Positions 27,176 through 34,984 of a stretch of DNA of 64,000 bases are shown piece after piece. Every line of letters begins with the position of its first letter. Within the stretch, counting starts at the first letter, position 1. A program made the position numbers and the translations under genes. Origin of the DNA: Campylobacter geochelonis (GTDB taxonomy: Bacteria; Campylobacterota; Campylobacteria; Campylobacterales; Campylobacteraceae). The stretch covers positions 1,798,001 through 1,862,000 of the forward strand of contig NZ_CP053844.1 of NCBI RefSeq assembly GCF_013201685.1. Reading direction: 5' to 3'. The notes beneath the pieces were generated by a model that worked only from the letters and a program-made list of their open reading frames with translations, ran no database searches and was not told the origin of the DNA.

Positions 27176-28530
27176 TTAACTACAACGCTTTAAACTCCCA
27201 TTTAGAGGGGCTTTGGCTAAACCCATCGGAACTTTTGCACCACTCAATCGATACCGAAATGACAAAAATAAGTTCAACTGAATTTAAAAATAAAGATGGT
27301 ATCAAAATTTGTAAGGAAACCTACGCCGACGCCAACTTTCTCCCAAAATTGGGGCTAAGTTTCATCACTTTTTGTATCAAAGCCAGTGAAATTGGGGTGG
27401 AAATCAACGCCAAAAATCGTAAAAAACAGACATTCAGAACAAAAAATAACAAGGAAATTTATGATTTGCTCGTTCAAAATTTAACGGATTTCATAAAATC
27501 CGATATAAAGCATATTCCGAGTCACACCATTTACGTGTGCGAGCGCCATTTTTCGGGGATTCCACACCTGCACGGGGCTATTTTCTTTCCTGCTAAGTGC
27601 CACGAAATCGTAGAACAAAAAGCCAGAGAAAAATGGCAGAATGAGAAAGCAGTTGGGACAAAATTCAAAATTCAATATCTAACAAAAACGATGAGCAAAG
27701 ATTCGGAAAGTCACCAAAAACAGTATAACACAGCACGGGTTTCGGGCGTTCAAAATACCAAAATACCGCACTTCCTGAGCCATCGACCGCGAAAAGTTTC
27801 AACAAGATGGACCGCGATTGGTAGAATTTTGGAGCAAAATTTTAAACCCTACTTTCGACACGAAAAACGAAATAAAAAAGAGCGAAAAAAAGTGATTGAC
27901 CGTGTGGTAAAATCGGACATTTTTCTCACTCCTGCCACTTCAAACCCCCCTAAAATCGAGCCTAGAAGCGTAAACAGAATTGATTTACAAGTGAAAACAA
28001 AAAATGGTAAACGAATACACATAAATCGCGCTTTAATTAAGCCCCTAACCCCAAAAAATGGGGTTAAAGTGATAAAAATAATAAGAAAAAAGGGTAGAAA
28101 ATTTAACAAAAAAGCAACCATTCGGCAATTAGTGACAATGACCATCAGGGATGTTTCAACCATAGATTGCAGTGTTTCCAAATGTATTGAAATCGGCAAA
28201 AAAGGGTATTTTATTGATTTGAATTTGCAACTAAATGGCTATCTAAATACTAATATGCAAACTGCCCTAGAATCGGCTCTGGAAGCCAAATTTAATGAAT
28301 TTAAAACTCTTGAAAAAGCAAGAAAATTTTATGAAATTTTAAAGCACGATTTTGATACGGTTGTTTTAAAATTTATGCCAAATTTTAAATATTTGACCAA
28401 AACAGAAGTTGAAACTGCACTATGTACTAATTTCCAGCGGGCAAAAGAAATCGACGAATTAAAAAAAGCCAAAAAATGTCGCAAAAATTTTGATGATTTT
28501 AATATCGATTTGTTCGATGATAATGGTTAG
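27172..28530 (+). CDS. HUH-family replication initiator (Rep)
   Basis: A 452-residue protein with rolling-circle Rep signatures in the N-terminal 180 residues. A hydrophobic motif 1 strand (LSFITFCIKA) is followed by the metal-binding His132-Leu133-His134 in GIPHLHGAIFF and the candidate nucleophile Tyr169 in IQYLTKTMSK. The rest is very basic and lacks a helicase P-loop, so it would rely on a host helicase. It is preceded by AGGGGG and coupled by ATGA to the 44-residue frame. A hairpin pair directly downstream may be its origin. A role as a transposase-like nuclease rather than Rep cannot be excluded. Confidence 0.75.
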   Translation: MINYNALNSHLEGLWLNPSELLHHSIDTEMTKISSTEFKNKDGIKICKETYADANFLPKLGLSFITFCIKASEIGVEINAKNRKKQTFRTKNNKEIYDLLVQNLTDFIKSDIKHIPSHTIYVCERHFSGIPHLHGAIFFPAKCHEIVEQKAREKWQNEKAVGTKFKIQYLTKTMSKDSESHQKQYNTARVSGVQNTKIPHFLSHRPRKVSTRWTAIGRILEQNFKPYFRHEKRNKKERKKVIDRVVKSDIFLTPATSNPPKIEPRSVNRIDLQVKTKNGKRIHINRALIKPLTPKNGVKVIKIIRKKGRKFNKKATIRQLVTMTIRDVSTIDCSVSKCIEIGKKGYFIDLNLQLNGYLNTNMQTALESALEAKFNEFKTLEKARKFYEILKHDFDTVVLKFMPNFKYLTKTEVETALCTNFQRAKEIDELKKAKKCRKNFDDFNIDLFDDNG

Positions 28531-28545
28531 CAATAGAAAAAGAAG

Positions 28546-28603
28546 CCCATAAAACGATGTTTTATGGGGCGCATTAAGGGCTACTGGCTCAATGAGCCAG
28601 TAG
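28546..28603 (+). other. Twin perfect hairpins after rep: candidate replication origin
   Basis: Two hairpins stand in tandem, each with a 10-bp perfect stem and a 3-base loop: CCCATAAAAC-GAT-GTTTTATGGG (28546-28568) and CTACTGGCTC-AAT-GAGCCAGTAG (28581-28603). Flanking purine-rich and pyrimidine-rich tracts (28535-28545, 28604-28616) are nearly complementary, giving a cloverleaf-like fold. The second hairpin with its T-rich tail could also terminate the rep transcript. Confidence 0.55.
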
Positions 28604-28653
28604 GCTTTCTTTTCTACTGCTGGTTTTATTTTGATTTAACTAAAATTTTTAAT

Positions 28654-28678
28654 ATAATTAATGTAAGTAAAATTACAT
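28654..28678 (+). promoter_or_regulatory. Promoter and possible operator of the small coiled-coil gene
   Basis: TATAAT at 28654-28659 is followed by the inverted repeat ATGTAA-N6-TTACAT at 28661-28678, overlapping the expected start of transcription. This is a layout expected of a repressor site, possibly autoregulatory. Confidence 0.5.
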
Positions 28679-28693
28679 AAAAAGGAGTCAAAA

Positions 28694-28900
28694 ATGCAAA
28701 ATTTAACTTATCGTGCAAGTGGTTTAATTAATCTACTAAACAAGTTCGCAAATCTCGAAAATGAAGCAATCAAGCTCGAGTCTGAAGCCCGAAAAATCAG
28801 GCAAAAAATGCAAAAAATCGATGAAGAAATTACACTAAAATTTAGCCAAAAAATCACCGAAATTCAGCCAAAAAACAGCCAAAATGATGAATCCTACTGA
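28694..28900 (+). CDS. Small coiled-coil protein, possible relaxase accessory
   Basis: A 68-residue protein with no recognised family. Residues 15-50 (NKFANLENEAIKLESEARK...) have heptad-like spacing of Leu, Ile and Ala between charges and should form a coiled coil. It has a strong ribosome site (AAAGGAGTCAAAA, the same leader as mob). It sits between rep and mob on the element, directly before the putative transfer origin. Small proteins in this position commonly help relaxases bind oriT or regulate mobilisation genes; that role is inferred here from position only. Confidence 0.6.
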   Translation: MQNLTYRASGLINLLNKFANLENEAIKLESEARKIRQKMQKIDEEITLKFSQKITEIQPKNSQNDESY

Positions 28901-29061
28901 ATCGTTTTTTTGCCCCCTTGTGGGGCAAAAACAAACCCCATCGCGCCCCCACAGGGTGCTTAATGGGCGTACTAAGCGCCCTACGGGACGCAGTACGATA
29001 AACCTACCTATCGCCTTTTAGCCCACAAGGGGCATAAAAAGGCAAAAGAAAGGAGTCAAAA
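28901..29061 (+). other. GC-rich inverted-repeat region before mob: candidate oriT
   Basis: A 160-base segment much richer in GC than its surroundings. It holds a 10-bp hairpin TTTTTGCCCC/GGGGCAAAAA (28907-28931), GGGCG/CGCCC around TACTAAG (28965-28981), and CGTACT/AGTACG (28968-28997). The word TAAGCGCCCTACGG (28974-28987) resembles the IncQ-type nick region TAAGTGCGCCCT. A GCCCACAAGGGGC element near 29021 echoes the first hairpin in inverse. Its position immediately 5' of the relaxase gene supports an oriT. Confidence 0.5.
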
Positions 29062-30942
29062 ATGAGTAAACCAAAATCATCCATAAATTTTAAGCAAATG
29101 CTGTTTTCAGCTTTTTGGCATAATGCAAGAGAGGGATTTCAATCAAAAACTGTTTTTACTGAATTTACGCCCTTAAACGACTGCGATTTAACCGCCACCG
29201 AAGCCCGAAAAAAGGCGAACCAGCTCAAAAAAAATGCAATTTCAAACTATGAAGCAAAATTTAATCAAAAATTTCAAGGGAAAGATGAAAACATTTTTTG
29301 GGAGTGTGTTCTAAATTTATCGAGCAAAAACACCCTCAAAGATGTCGAAAAAGTTGCAGATTTAGTTTCAAAAAAACTAGGCTATACCCCCATTCAAATG
29401 GCAATTCACAGGGACGAGGGGCATTATGAAAACGGTGAATTTATCCCAAATTTGCACGCCCACATCTGCTTTTTTGTATTAGATGAAAATGGCAGAAATT
29501 TAGCAAGAAAAAATTATCGAAATCGAAAACTAATGTCTGAAATTCAGACCGAAGTTGCCGAAATTCTCGGACTCGAACGGGGCGAAATCGGCTCGAAAAA
29601 TAAACGTTTAGAACACAGAGAATACAAACGTATGAAACAAGCTTTAAAGCCCCTTGAAAACGAGATTAAAGCCCTAAAAACAGAATTAAAACGACTACAA
29701 AATCGCCCAAAAATTCTGCATAATTATAAAGAAGAGTTATCAAAAATCGAATATGAATTAACTGAAAATGATAAAAATTGGAGAAATTTGTTTGCCTACG
29801 GTTGCAGTGTTGGTAACTCCGACCTGTATAAAGCCCACATTGAGCGGATAAAAGGCAAAATTGAGCAGTTGAAACTCAAAAAAACTGAAATTCAAGATAA
29901 AATCAAAAAACAAGAACTCGAAGAAGCAACCGAAAAACACGATAAATTCGAACAAAAAATCGAAAACATAACGTCAAATAAGGCTCAAAACGTCCTAAAA
30001 TCGGCTATTTGGGGCAGTTTCAAGACGGCTATTAATGAAATGAAAAAAGAGGGGGTTGATTACCACTATTATACTAAAGTTTCAGACACTCTAAATTCAA
30101 AACTCGAAATGCTTTCAAACGTCGATATATTGGGCTTGAGCGAGAAAGAACTCGATAAATTTGTATCCAAAATAACGGATATTGAAGCAATTAAAACTAA
30201 CGTTCTGATGACGTTGGGAGACGAATTTTCCCAAAAAAAATGGAACGATAACCCCCTTGAACACGCCCTAAAATCGAGCCTCTGGAACTCAATATTCATT
30301 TTGGGTGCAGTGGCTCAGGGGGTTTCGGGGTTGTTATCTCGAATCTCAAAAGAGCATAAACGAGCAAAAAACGAGCTTTTAGATGAAATCCACGACCTCA
30401 AAGCCCAAAAAGTCGAGAAATCGAATAAAAACGATGAAATTTTAAAAGCCAAAGTCGATAAACTTGCGTCCGAAAACTCAATGTATAAAATTTCAACTTT
30501 GAATTTATTAAACGAAAACAGCGAGTTAAAAGCCCAAAACAAGGAGTTAAAATCAAATTCACTCCCTCAAAATTCAACTGAACTCGAAACTGAAAACGAA
30601 AAATTAAAAAACAGGGTAAAAATTGTGGAAATTCACTCCCAAAAAATGACATTAAAAGCCCACGTGGCGGGGGTTCGAGAGCAATTGAGGGAAGCTGGCG
30701 CCCAACGCGAACACTATGCTCATCTCGAACAACTAAATAAAGACTGTGTCGAAAAAATTGAAAGTCTGAAAAATAAAGATGTAGACCTAAATTTGTTGAA
30801 AGACGCTTACGACCTCATTCCTAGCTGGATTGACGCAAAATCAATCTTGAATTCGCCAACAGTCAAAGCCGAAATCGAAAAAAAACGCCAACAACAACTA
30901 AAAAACAATCAAAATTCAAAGGGTTTTGGTTTTAAAATGTAA
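29062..30942 (+). CDS. HUH relaxase / mobilization protein (MobV- or MobQ-like)
   Basis: A 626-residue protein. The N-terminal relaxase domain shows Asp118-Glu119 in AIHRDEGHY and the metal-binding His132-Ala133-His134 in NLHAHICFF, the arrangement found in Pre/Mob-type relaxases. From about residue 190 it becomes long coiled coil (KPLENEIKALKTELKRLQ and similar). A short hydrophobic stretch near 405-430 interrupts this, and the protein ends in a basic Gln/Asn-rich tail. It would nick oriT and lead the strand into a recipient using a helper conjugation system. Subfamily assignment is uncertain. Ribosome site AAAGGAGTCAAAA precedes the ATG. Confidence 0.8.
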   Translation: MSKPKSSINFKQMLFSAFWHNAREGFQSKTVFTEFTPLNDCDLTATEARKKANQLKKNAISNYEAKFNQKFQGKDENIFWECVLNLSSKNTLKDVEKVADLVSKKLGYTPIQMAIHRDEGHYENGEFIPNLHAHICFFVLDENGRNLARKNYRNRKLMSEIQTEVAEILGLERGEIGSKNKRLEHREYKRMKQALKPLENEIKALKTELKRLQNRPKILHNYKEELSKIEYELTENDKNWRNLFAYGCSVGNSDLYKAHIERIKGKIEQLKLKKTEIQDKIKKQELEEATEKHDKFEQKIENITSNKAQNVLKSAIWGSFKTAINEMKKEGVDYHYYTKVSDTLNSKLEMLSNVDILGLSEKELDKFVSKITDIEAIKTNVLMTLGDEFSQKKWNDNPLEHALKSSLWNSIFILGAVAQGVSGLLSRISKEHKRAKNELLDEIHDLKAQKVEKSNKNDEILKAKVDKLASENSMYKISTLNLLNENSELKAQNKELKSNSLPQNSTELETENEKLKNRVKIVEIHSQKMTLKAHVAGVREQLREAGAQREHYAHLEQLNKDCVEKIESLKNKDVDLNLLKDAYDLIPSWIDAKSILNSPTVKAEIEKKRQQQLKNNQNSKGFGFKM

Positions 30943-30959
30943 AATTATCAACTGCTTGT

Positions 30960-31146
30960 CCCCCCGCTAGAATGGGGGCTAGACAGTGTTTCAACCCCCA
31001 CCACTTGATATATTATTATAAGTTTATAATAAAAGCAGTTGCGGCTGGTCGCAACTGTTGGGGTGGTTAGGGGGCGGCTCAGAAATGAGAGCGAGAGTTT
31101 GCGCGCGAAGCGCGAATAACACGAGTGACTCATTTCCAGCCCCCTA
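30960..31146. other. Highly structured region after mob
   Basis: Consecutive inverted repeats: CCCCC/GGGGG (30961-30978); an AT palindrome TTATTATAA-GT-TTATAATAA (31013-31032); CAGTTGCG/CGCAACTG with a 6-base loop (31036-31057); and a 79-base imperfect hairpin pairing TAGGGGGC with GCCCCCTA and GAAATGAG with CTCATTTC (31068-31146). Such density suggests a single-strand origin or second processing site of the element. A minus-strand frame here is judged accidental. Confidence 0.5.
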
Positions 31147-31394
31147 GCTATGTCCATAAAATACTTACTCCTTTTTATTGCATTTATATATTTATTCATT
31201 CAATAAATTATTTTACTTTTCTGTAAATTTGGAAAAATAAAAATTTTACGTTATAATAATGTCAGTTTTAAAAGGTATATAGATTATACGAATTTAAGCT
31301 TAAAACCTTAAACAACTTAAAATTAAGTCGTTTTTTGTTTAAGTTTCACGGATTTATGACCTTTCTGACTCATTTTAACACTGTTTTTTTAAGA

Positions 31395-31429
31395 TTTTTA
31401 GTCACCCTTAAAAAATAGCTGACTAAAAA
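31395..31429 (+). other. Right arm-type integrase sites
   Basis: TTTTTAGTCA (31395-31404) and TGACTAAAAA (31420-31429) repeat in inverted orientation the word found beside attL. They lie 44 bases inside attR. Confidence 0.6.
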
Positions 31430-31473
31430 GCACGAAATGCCGATATATCGAGATTTGGTGGCACTTTTGAGAT

Positions 31474-31568
31474 TGCCTCTAACCACCACTTCCTATAAAA
31501 TATCCCCATCTCATCGCTTTTTACAAATCTTATTAGAGCCGCTAAAATGGTTTTTTGTCCTTGAATTT
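31474..31568 (+). repeat. attR: right copy of 95-bp direct repeat
   Basis: Matches 25565-25659 in 92 of 95 positions, perfectly for the first 48. It begins with the last 15 bases of the tRNA-Phe gene and marks the distal end of the element. Confidence 0.88.
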
Positions 31569-31681
31569 AGCTGATATTTAAATTTATATTTGTTTATTTC
31601 GATATAAATGAATTTTTTTAAATTTTATTGAAATTTAAGACTAAATGGGACTACATTTGGGACTAAAAACAATCTTAAGTT

Positions 31682-34600
31682 TTACTCGCCTTTTAGCTTC
31701 TTTTTATCATTAAGCAACTTATTTAATAGTGGCGATTTAAACTCTTTATTATCAAATTTAGCCTGTGGTATAATCTCATCTTTTAAACTCTTTAATATTC
31801 CATTTTCATCATTTAATATAAAATGGTTTGTATTAGCATTTTTCTTAGCCTTATTTAATCGTTTTTGAAAGTTTTTTACAGTTTTATCATCGCTCATATA
31901 ATCAATCATTTTACTATTATCAAGCCAATCAACAAAAGCTCCATCTGTAAATAATCCACTTTTTAAATCATAGACTTTTTTTGTTGATGGTTCTAAGATT
32001 AGATTGTTTTTACTTATGCCTATGATAGGTTTTATTTTGCCGTTCTTAACTGTTAAATAAATATTTTGAGGGACTGATTTAGTTCCATCTGTTGTTTTAT
32101 AACTTAAAGGTTCTATAGGCTGATTAAATAAACTTTTATACTCATCATATTCAAAAAGTTCTTGTGGTTTGATTAACTCATCTTTTAATAAGTTTGTTTT
32201 ATCTTCACTAGTAAGCTTTTTTATGGAGTGCTTTATGCCTAAGTCTTTTCTAGCACCACCTATTTTTTCTCCAAAGTCATCTATTTTTTCTATTTTTGTA
32301 TCATTTGTCGATGGCGTTTTATCAAATTTAATCTTTTGTGGTATAATGCTATTATTAGGGTTAGATGGAGTAGCCTTTCCATCTGTAAAAGTAGCAGAGG
32401 GTGCTGTCTTGCTACTTACCCTATCTTTTGTATTATCAAAAGCAGTTACAACCCAGTTATTATTCGCAACTTTTTTACCATTTTTATTCCAACCTTTATT
32501 AATACCGACAATATAACCATCAAATTCTATATTATAGCCACCATCCCATTTAGTAGATAATTTGCCTTTATTTATAATATCATTGAAAATTTTAGGTGTA
32601 ATTTCTGGATGTTTATCGATAATATGAGCCAACCCAAATCCTTTATGAGTTTTAGCATCTGTTATCTCGCCCCAAACCAAATCAATATCGCCTAAGTTCT
32701 CTTTACTAAACGCTCCTGCAACTTGTCCTTGTTTCTCATTTAGTAGTTTTTTAATAGCACTTATTCCATCGTGGTAAAACTCAGCGTAATTAGTGCCAAA
32801 TTCTTTTATAGGATTGATGTTAAACTCTGTTTGAATTTTGCTTCTAATATGCGAAATATTAGATTTTATTAATGGTGATGATGATTGAATGTCTTTATAA
32901 CCACTTCTTAATCTTTCTAAAATCTTTACTTCATTAGGTTTTAAGCTTTTAGGAATCATACCGGCAGGCGTTCTTTTGTTGTTTTTAGATATAGTTTGTG
33001 GTATAATTTCACTATCAGGGTGTAGGACTCTCTGAGCGGTGGGCTTATAACCCTCAAATGCAAGACTTTCACTAGTTTTAGTGTCTGCTACACTCTGAAA
33101 CAACTTACTATCATTTACATTACCTTTCATTTTTCGCATTGTTTTAAATGCTAATTCATTATTGCCTTTTTGCACCTCTTCAACAATGATATAGTGTCCG
33201 TTTATTTGCTTTGCACTGATAATAGCTGTGTTATTTTGTTTGGTTTTTCCTATGCGAATTTTATCAGGGTTTTCTACCAAATCTCTATATTTGGCAATAT
33301 CTTCAAAAGTAATAACATCTTGACCTCTTAAAACTTCACTCTCTTTTCCGTGATTTTTAAGAGTATGTTTTATCTCATCTGGATTAATTGTGCGCCTAAC
33401 ATCATCAGGGTATTTAAATCCTAACTCTTTAGCTTGTGCTACATCTAGTTTGTCAACTGCTATTTTACGGTTATTATCTATGCTCCATTTTAACAAATCG
33501 GCATTTAGGTTATCTTTGCCTACTAAAAACATATCTCGCCCTGTTTGCGGACTACTTAGTATACTAGATGTTATCTCATCAAATTTAGTCTTTTGTGGTA
33601 TAATTTCATCAGTTTGGTAGCCCAAGCCTTGATTATCAAGTTTGTTACCTTGCTGGGTGAAAGTTTGGATAATACCAGCGTCTTTTTCTTTACTTACTTT
33701 TTCAAGCCTTTTTACTATCAAAGCATAATCAAGTCTATTGTTGTTATAAAAAAATGTTGGATTTTCCTTTATCTCTTTTATTAGTCTAAATACATCACTA
33801 GGTTTTGAAAACATCTCAGGGTGCTTATTAGCTAAATACTCTAAATCAGCACTAATTTCATCTGTTGTTAGCTTTGATAAAGCTCTAATGTTTGGACTTA
33901 CATCAAATTTTACATTATAATCACTCATAGGCTTAGAATTATCTACTTTCATCACAAAGCCATCGCCGTTTATCTCATCTGATTTAGTCTTTTGTGGTAT
34001 AATATCGTTAGCAATAGGCGAATAGCTAATTTTGTTTAGCTCAGGGTTATTACCCAGCGTCTTCGCCCCTTGAGGGAAGCGTGAGGAGTGGACGCCCTCA
34101 CCGCCTATTGTCTCTCTCATCTCTTTATTAAAAGCTTTTTGATTAACGTGTTTTATGTAGTTTTCATCGCTTTTAGGTTCTATAACCATATCTTTCATAA
34201 AACTTTTTTTATTTGTAGGTTCTATTTTCATAGCTTTTGCAAAATAATATGTTCCATCACTTTGTTTTCTTATGATATTTGGTATACCATCAAGCACATC
34301 TTCAATAGCTTGTTTAACCTCTCTACGGCTTTTAAACATTCCATCTAATTTATGATGAGTAAAAAGATAATTAAGACTTGCAGTTATTGGATTTTCGTTT
34401 ATATCTATATTGTTTTTAAGATATTCTCCTAACTCAAATTTAACCTTATCAGTAAAAATCATCTTGCCATCTTTTTTCATCACAAAGCCATCGCCGTTTA
34501 TCTCATCTGATTTAACTTTTAAAGTTCCATCGTTGTTTAAATGATTTTGTAAAATTTTAGATTTAAATGTTGGCTTAGTTGCTACTTGTGCTATCTCATC

Positions 34601-34813
34601 TAATGTGCTTTGTTTGGTTATATCAGCTTTAGTGTTTTGGTTAATTTCATCAGCCTTAATTACATCGCTGACTTCATCTATATCTTTCGTAGTATTTTTA
34701 AACTCTTTTTCTAAATTTGATATTTCAGATTTAAAATTCTTTAATGCCTCTTTGGTAGGAGTGTCAAGATTTTCGGTTGAAATTTTAGATATATTTAATA
34801 CCGCTTCTTCCAT
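31682..34813 (-). CDS. Modular polyvalent protein with nuclease-like domains, likely 5'-truncated
   Basis: A 1043-residue protein built from modules joined by a recurring linker, IIPQ(K)xKxDE, at about residues 271, 404, 603, 823 and 1014. SDEINGDGFVMK occurs twice exactly (102-113, 278-289). Residues about 425-565 resemble a phage Barnase/EndoU/colicin/RelE-like nuclease domain (HTLKNHG core). Residues about 695-815 closely match the DUF3519-type barnase/colicin E5 domain (GDIDLVWGE, GLAHIIDKHPE). DFGEKIGGARKD at 846-857 is a motif common in polyvalent proteins. Such proteins enter recipients with phage or plasmid DNA. No ribosome site precedes ATG 34813, and the frame is open for about 18 codons upstream (ALKHALLAGLKNSKN), suggesting a lost N-terminus. 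It lies just outside attR. Confidence 0.7.
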   Translation of the reverse strand: MEEAVLNISKISTENLDTPTKEALKNFKSEISNLEKEFKNTTKDIDEVSDVIKADEINQNTKADITKQSTLDEIAQVATKPTFKSKILQNHLNNDGTLKVKSDEINGDGFVMKKDGKMIFTDKVKFELGEYLKNNIDINENPITASLNYLFTHHKLDGMFKSRREVKQAIEDVLDGIPNIIRKQSDGTYYFAKAMKIEPTNKKSFMKDMVIEPKSDENYIKHVNQKAFNKEMRETIGGEGVHSSRFPQGAKTLGNNPELNKISYSPIANDIIPQKTKSDEINGDGFVMKVDNSKPMSDYNVKFDVSPNIRALSKLTTDEISADLEYLANKHPEMFSKPSDVFRLIKEIKENPTFFYNNNRLDYALIVKRLEKVSKEKDAGIIQTFTQQGNKLDNQGLGYQTDEIIPQKTKFDEITSSILSSPQTGRDMFLVGKDNLNADLLKWSIDNNRKIAVDKLDVAQAKELGFKYPDDVRRTINPDEIKHTLKNHGKESEVLRGQDVITFEDIAKYRDLVENPDKIRIGKTKQNNTAIISAKQINGHYIIVEEVQKGNNELAFKTMRKMKGNVNDSKLFQSVADTKTSESLAFEGYKPTAQRVLHPDSEIIPQTISKNNKRTPAGMIPKSLKPNEVKILERLRSGYKDIQSSSPLIKSNISHIRSKIQTEFNINPIKEFGTNYAEFYHDGISAIKKLLNEKQGQVAGAFSKENLGDIDLVWGEITDAKTHKGFGLAHIIDKHPEITPKIFNDIINKGKLSTKWDGGYNIEFDGYIVGINKGWNKNGKKVANNNWVVTAFDNTKDRVSSKTAPSATFTDGKATPSNPNNSIIPQKIKFDKTPSTNDTKIEKIDDFGEKIGGARKDLGIKHSIKKLTSEDKTNLLKDELIKPQELFEYDEYKSLFNQPIEPLSYKTTDGTKSVPQNIYLTVKNGKIKPIIGISKNNLILEPSTKKVYDLKSGLFTDGAFVDWLDNSKMIDYMSDDKTVKNFQKRLNKAKKNANTNHFILNDENGILKSLKDEIIPQAKFDNKEFKSPLLNKLLNDKKKLKGE
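33947..34514. repeat. Pair of identical 40-bp direct repeats inside the polyvalent gene
   Basis: The copies are at 33947-33986 and 34475-34514, 528 bases (176 codons) apart and in the same frame. They encode SDEINGDGFVMK. Recombination between them would remove exactly one module without breaking the frame. Confidence 0.85.
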
Positions 34814-34959
34814 ATTCTTTGAGTTTTTAAGACCAGCAAGTAATGCGTGTTTTAAAGCAAATAAATACTAGCCAAAGACAAAACACTTGCACTTTTCTCT
34901 ACTATCATTCGCACCACAAGTATGCAAACACAAAAAATAAACGTATAAAATTTAAGTTA

Positions 34960-34981
34960 AAAGGCTCAAATTTGAGCCTTT
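34960..34981 (-). terminator. Terminator of fdhF
   Basis: Perfect 8-bp arms AAAGGCTC and GAGCCTTT around AAATTT lie 3 bases beyond the fdhF stop. A T-run follows on the minus strand. Confidence 0.8.
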
Positions 34982-34984
34982 GTA

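Larger units (their letters stand above)
25565..31568 (+). mobile_element. Integrated mobilizable element in tRNA-Phe (about 6 kb)
   Basis: The element is bounded by 95-bp imperfect direct repeats, the left one covering the tRNA 3' end. In order it carries a tyrosine integrase, a 44-residue membrane peptide, an HUH replication initiator, a 68-residue coiled-coil protein and an HUH relaxase, all on the plus strand. Inverted arm-type sites for the integrase lie inside each end. Three non-coding segments with dense perfect hairpins lie after rep, before mob and after mob. No type IV secretion genes or obvious cargo are present, so it would be mobilised by a helper. The gene content fits an integrative mobilizable element or integrated plasmid. 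Confidence 0.85.

Noticed and set aside
30948-31199. Minus-strand frame of 83 codons after mob, with an AAGGAG upstream of an internal ATG
   Set aside because: It runs through the stacked inverted repeats, its composition is not protein-like, and the dense base pairing explains the region better.
25565-31568. The element as an inovirus-like (filamentous) prophage because of the HUH Rep and small membrane peptide
   Set aside because: No Zot-type ATPase or coat genes are present, and a relaxase gene is.
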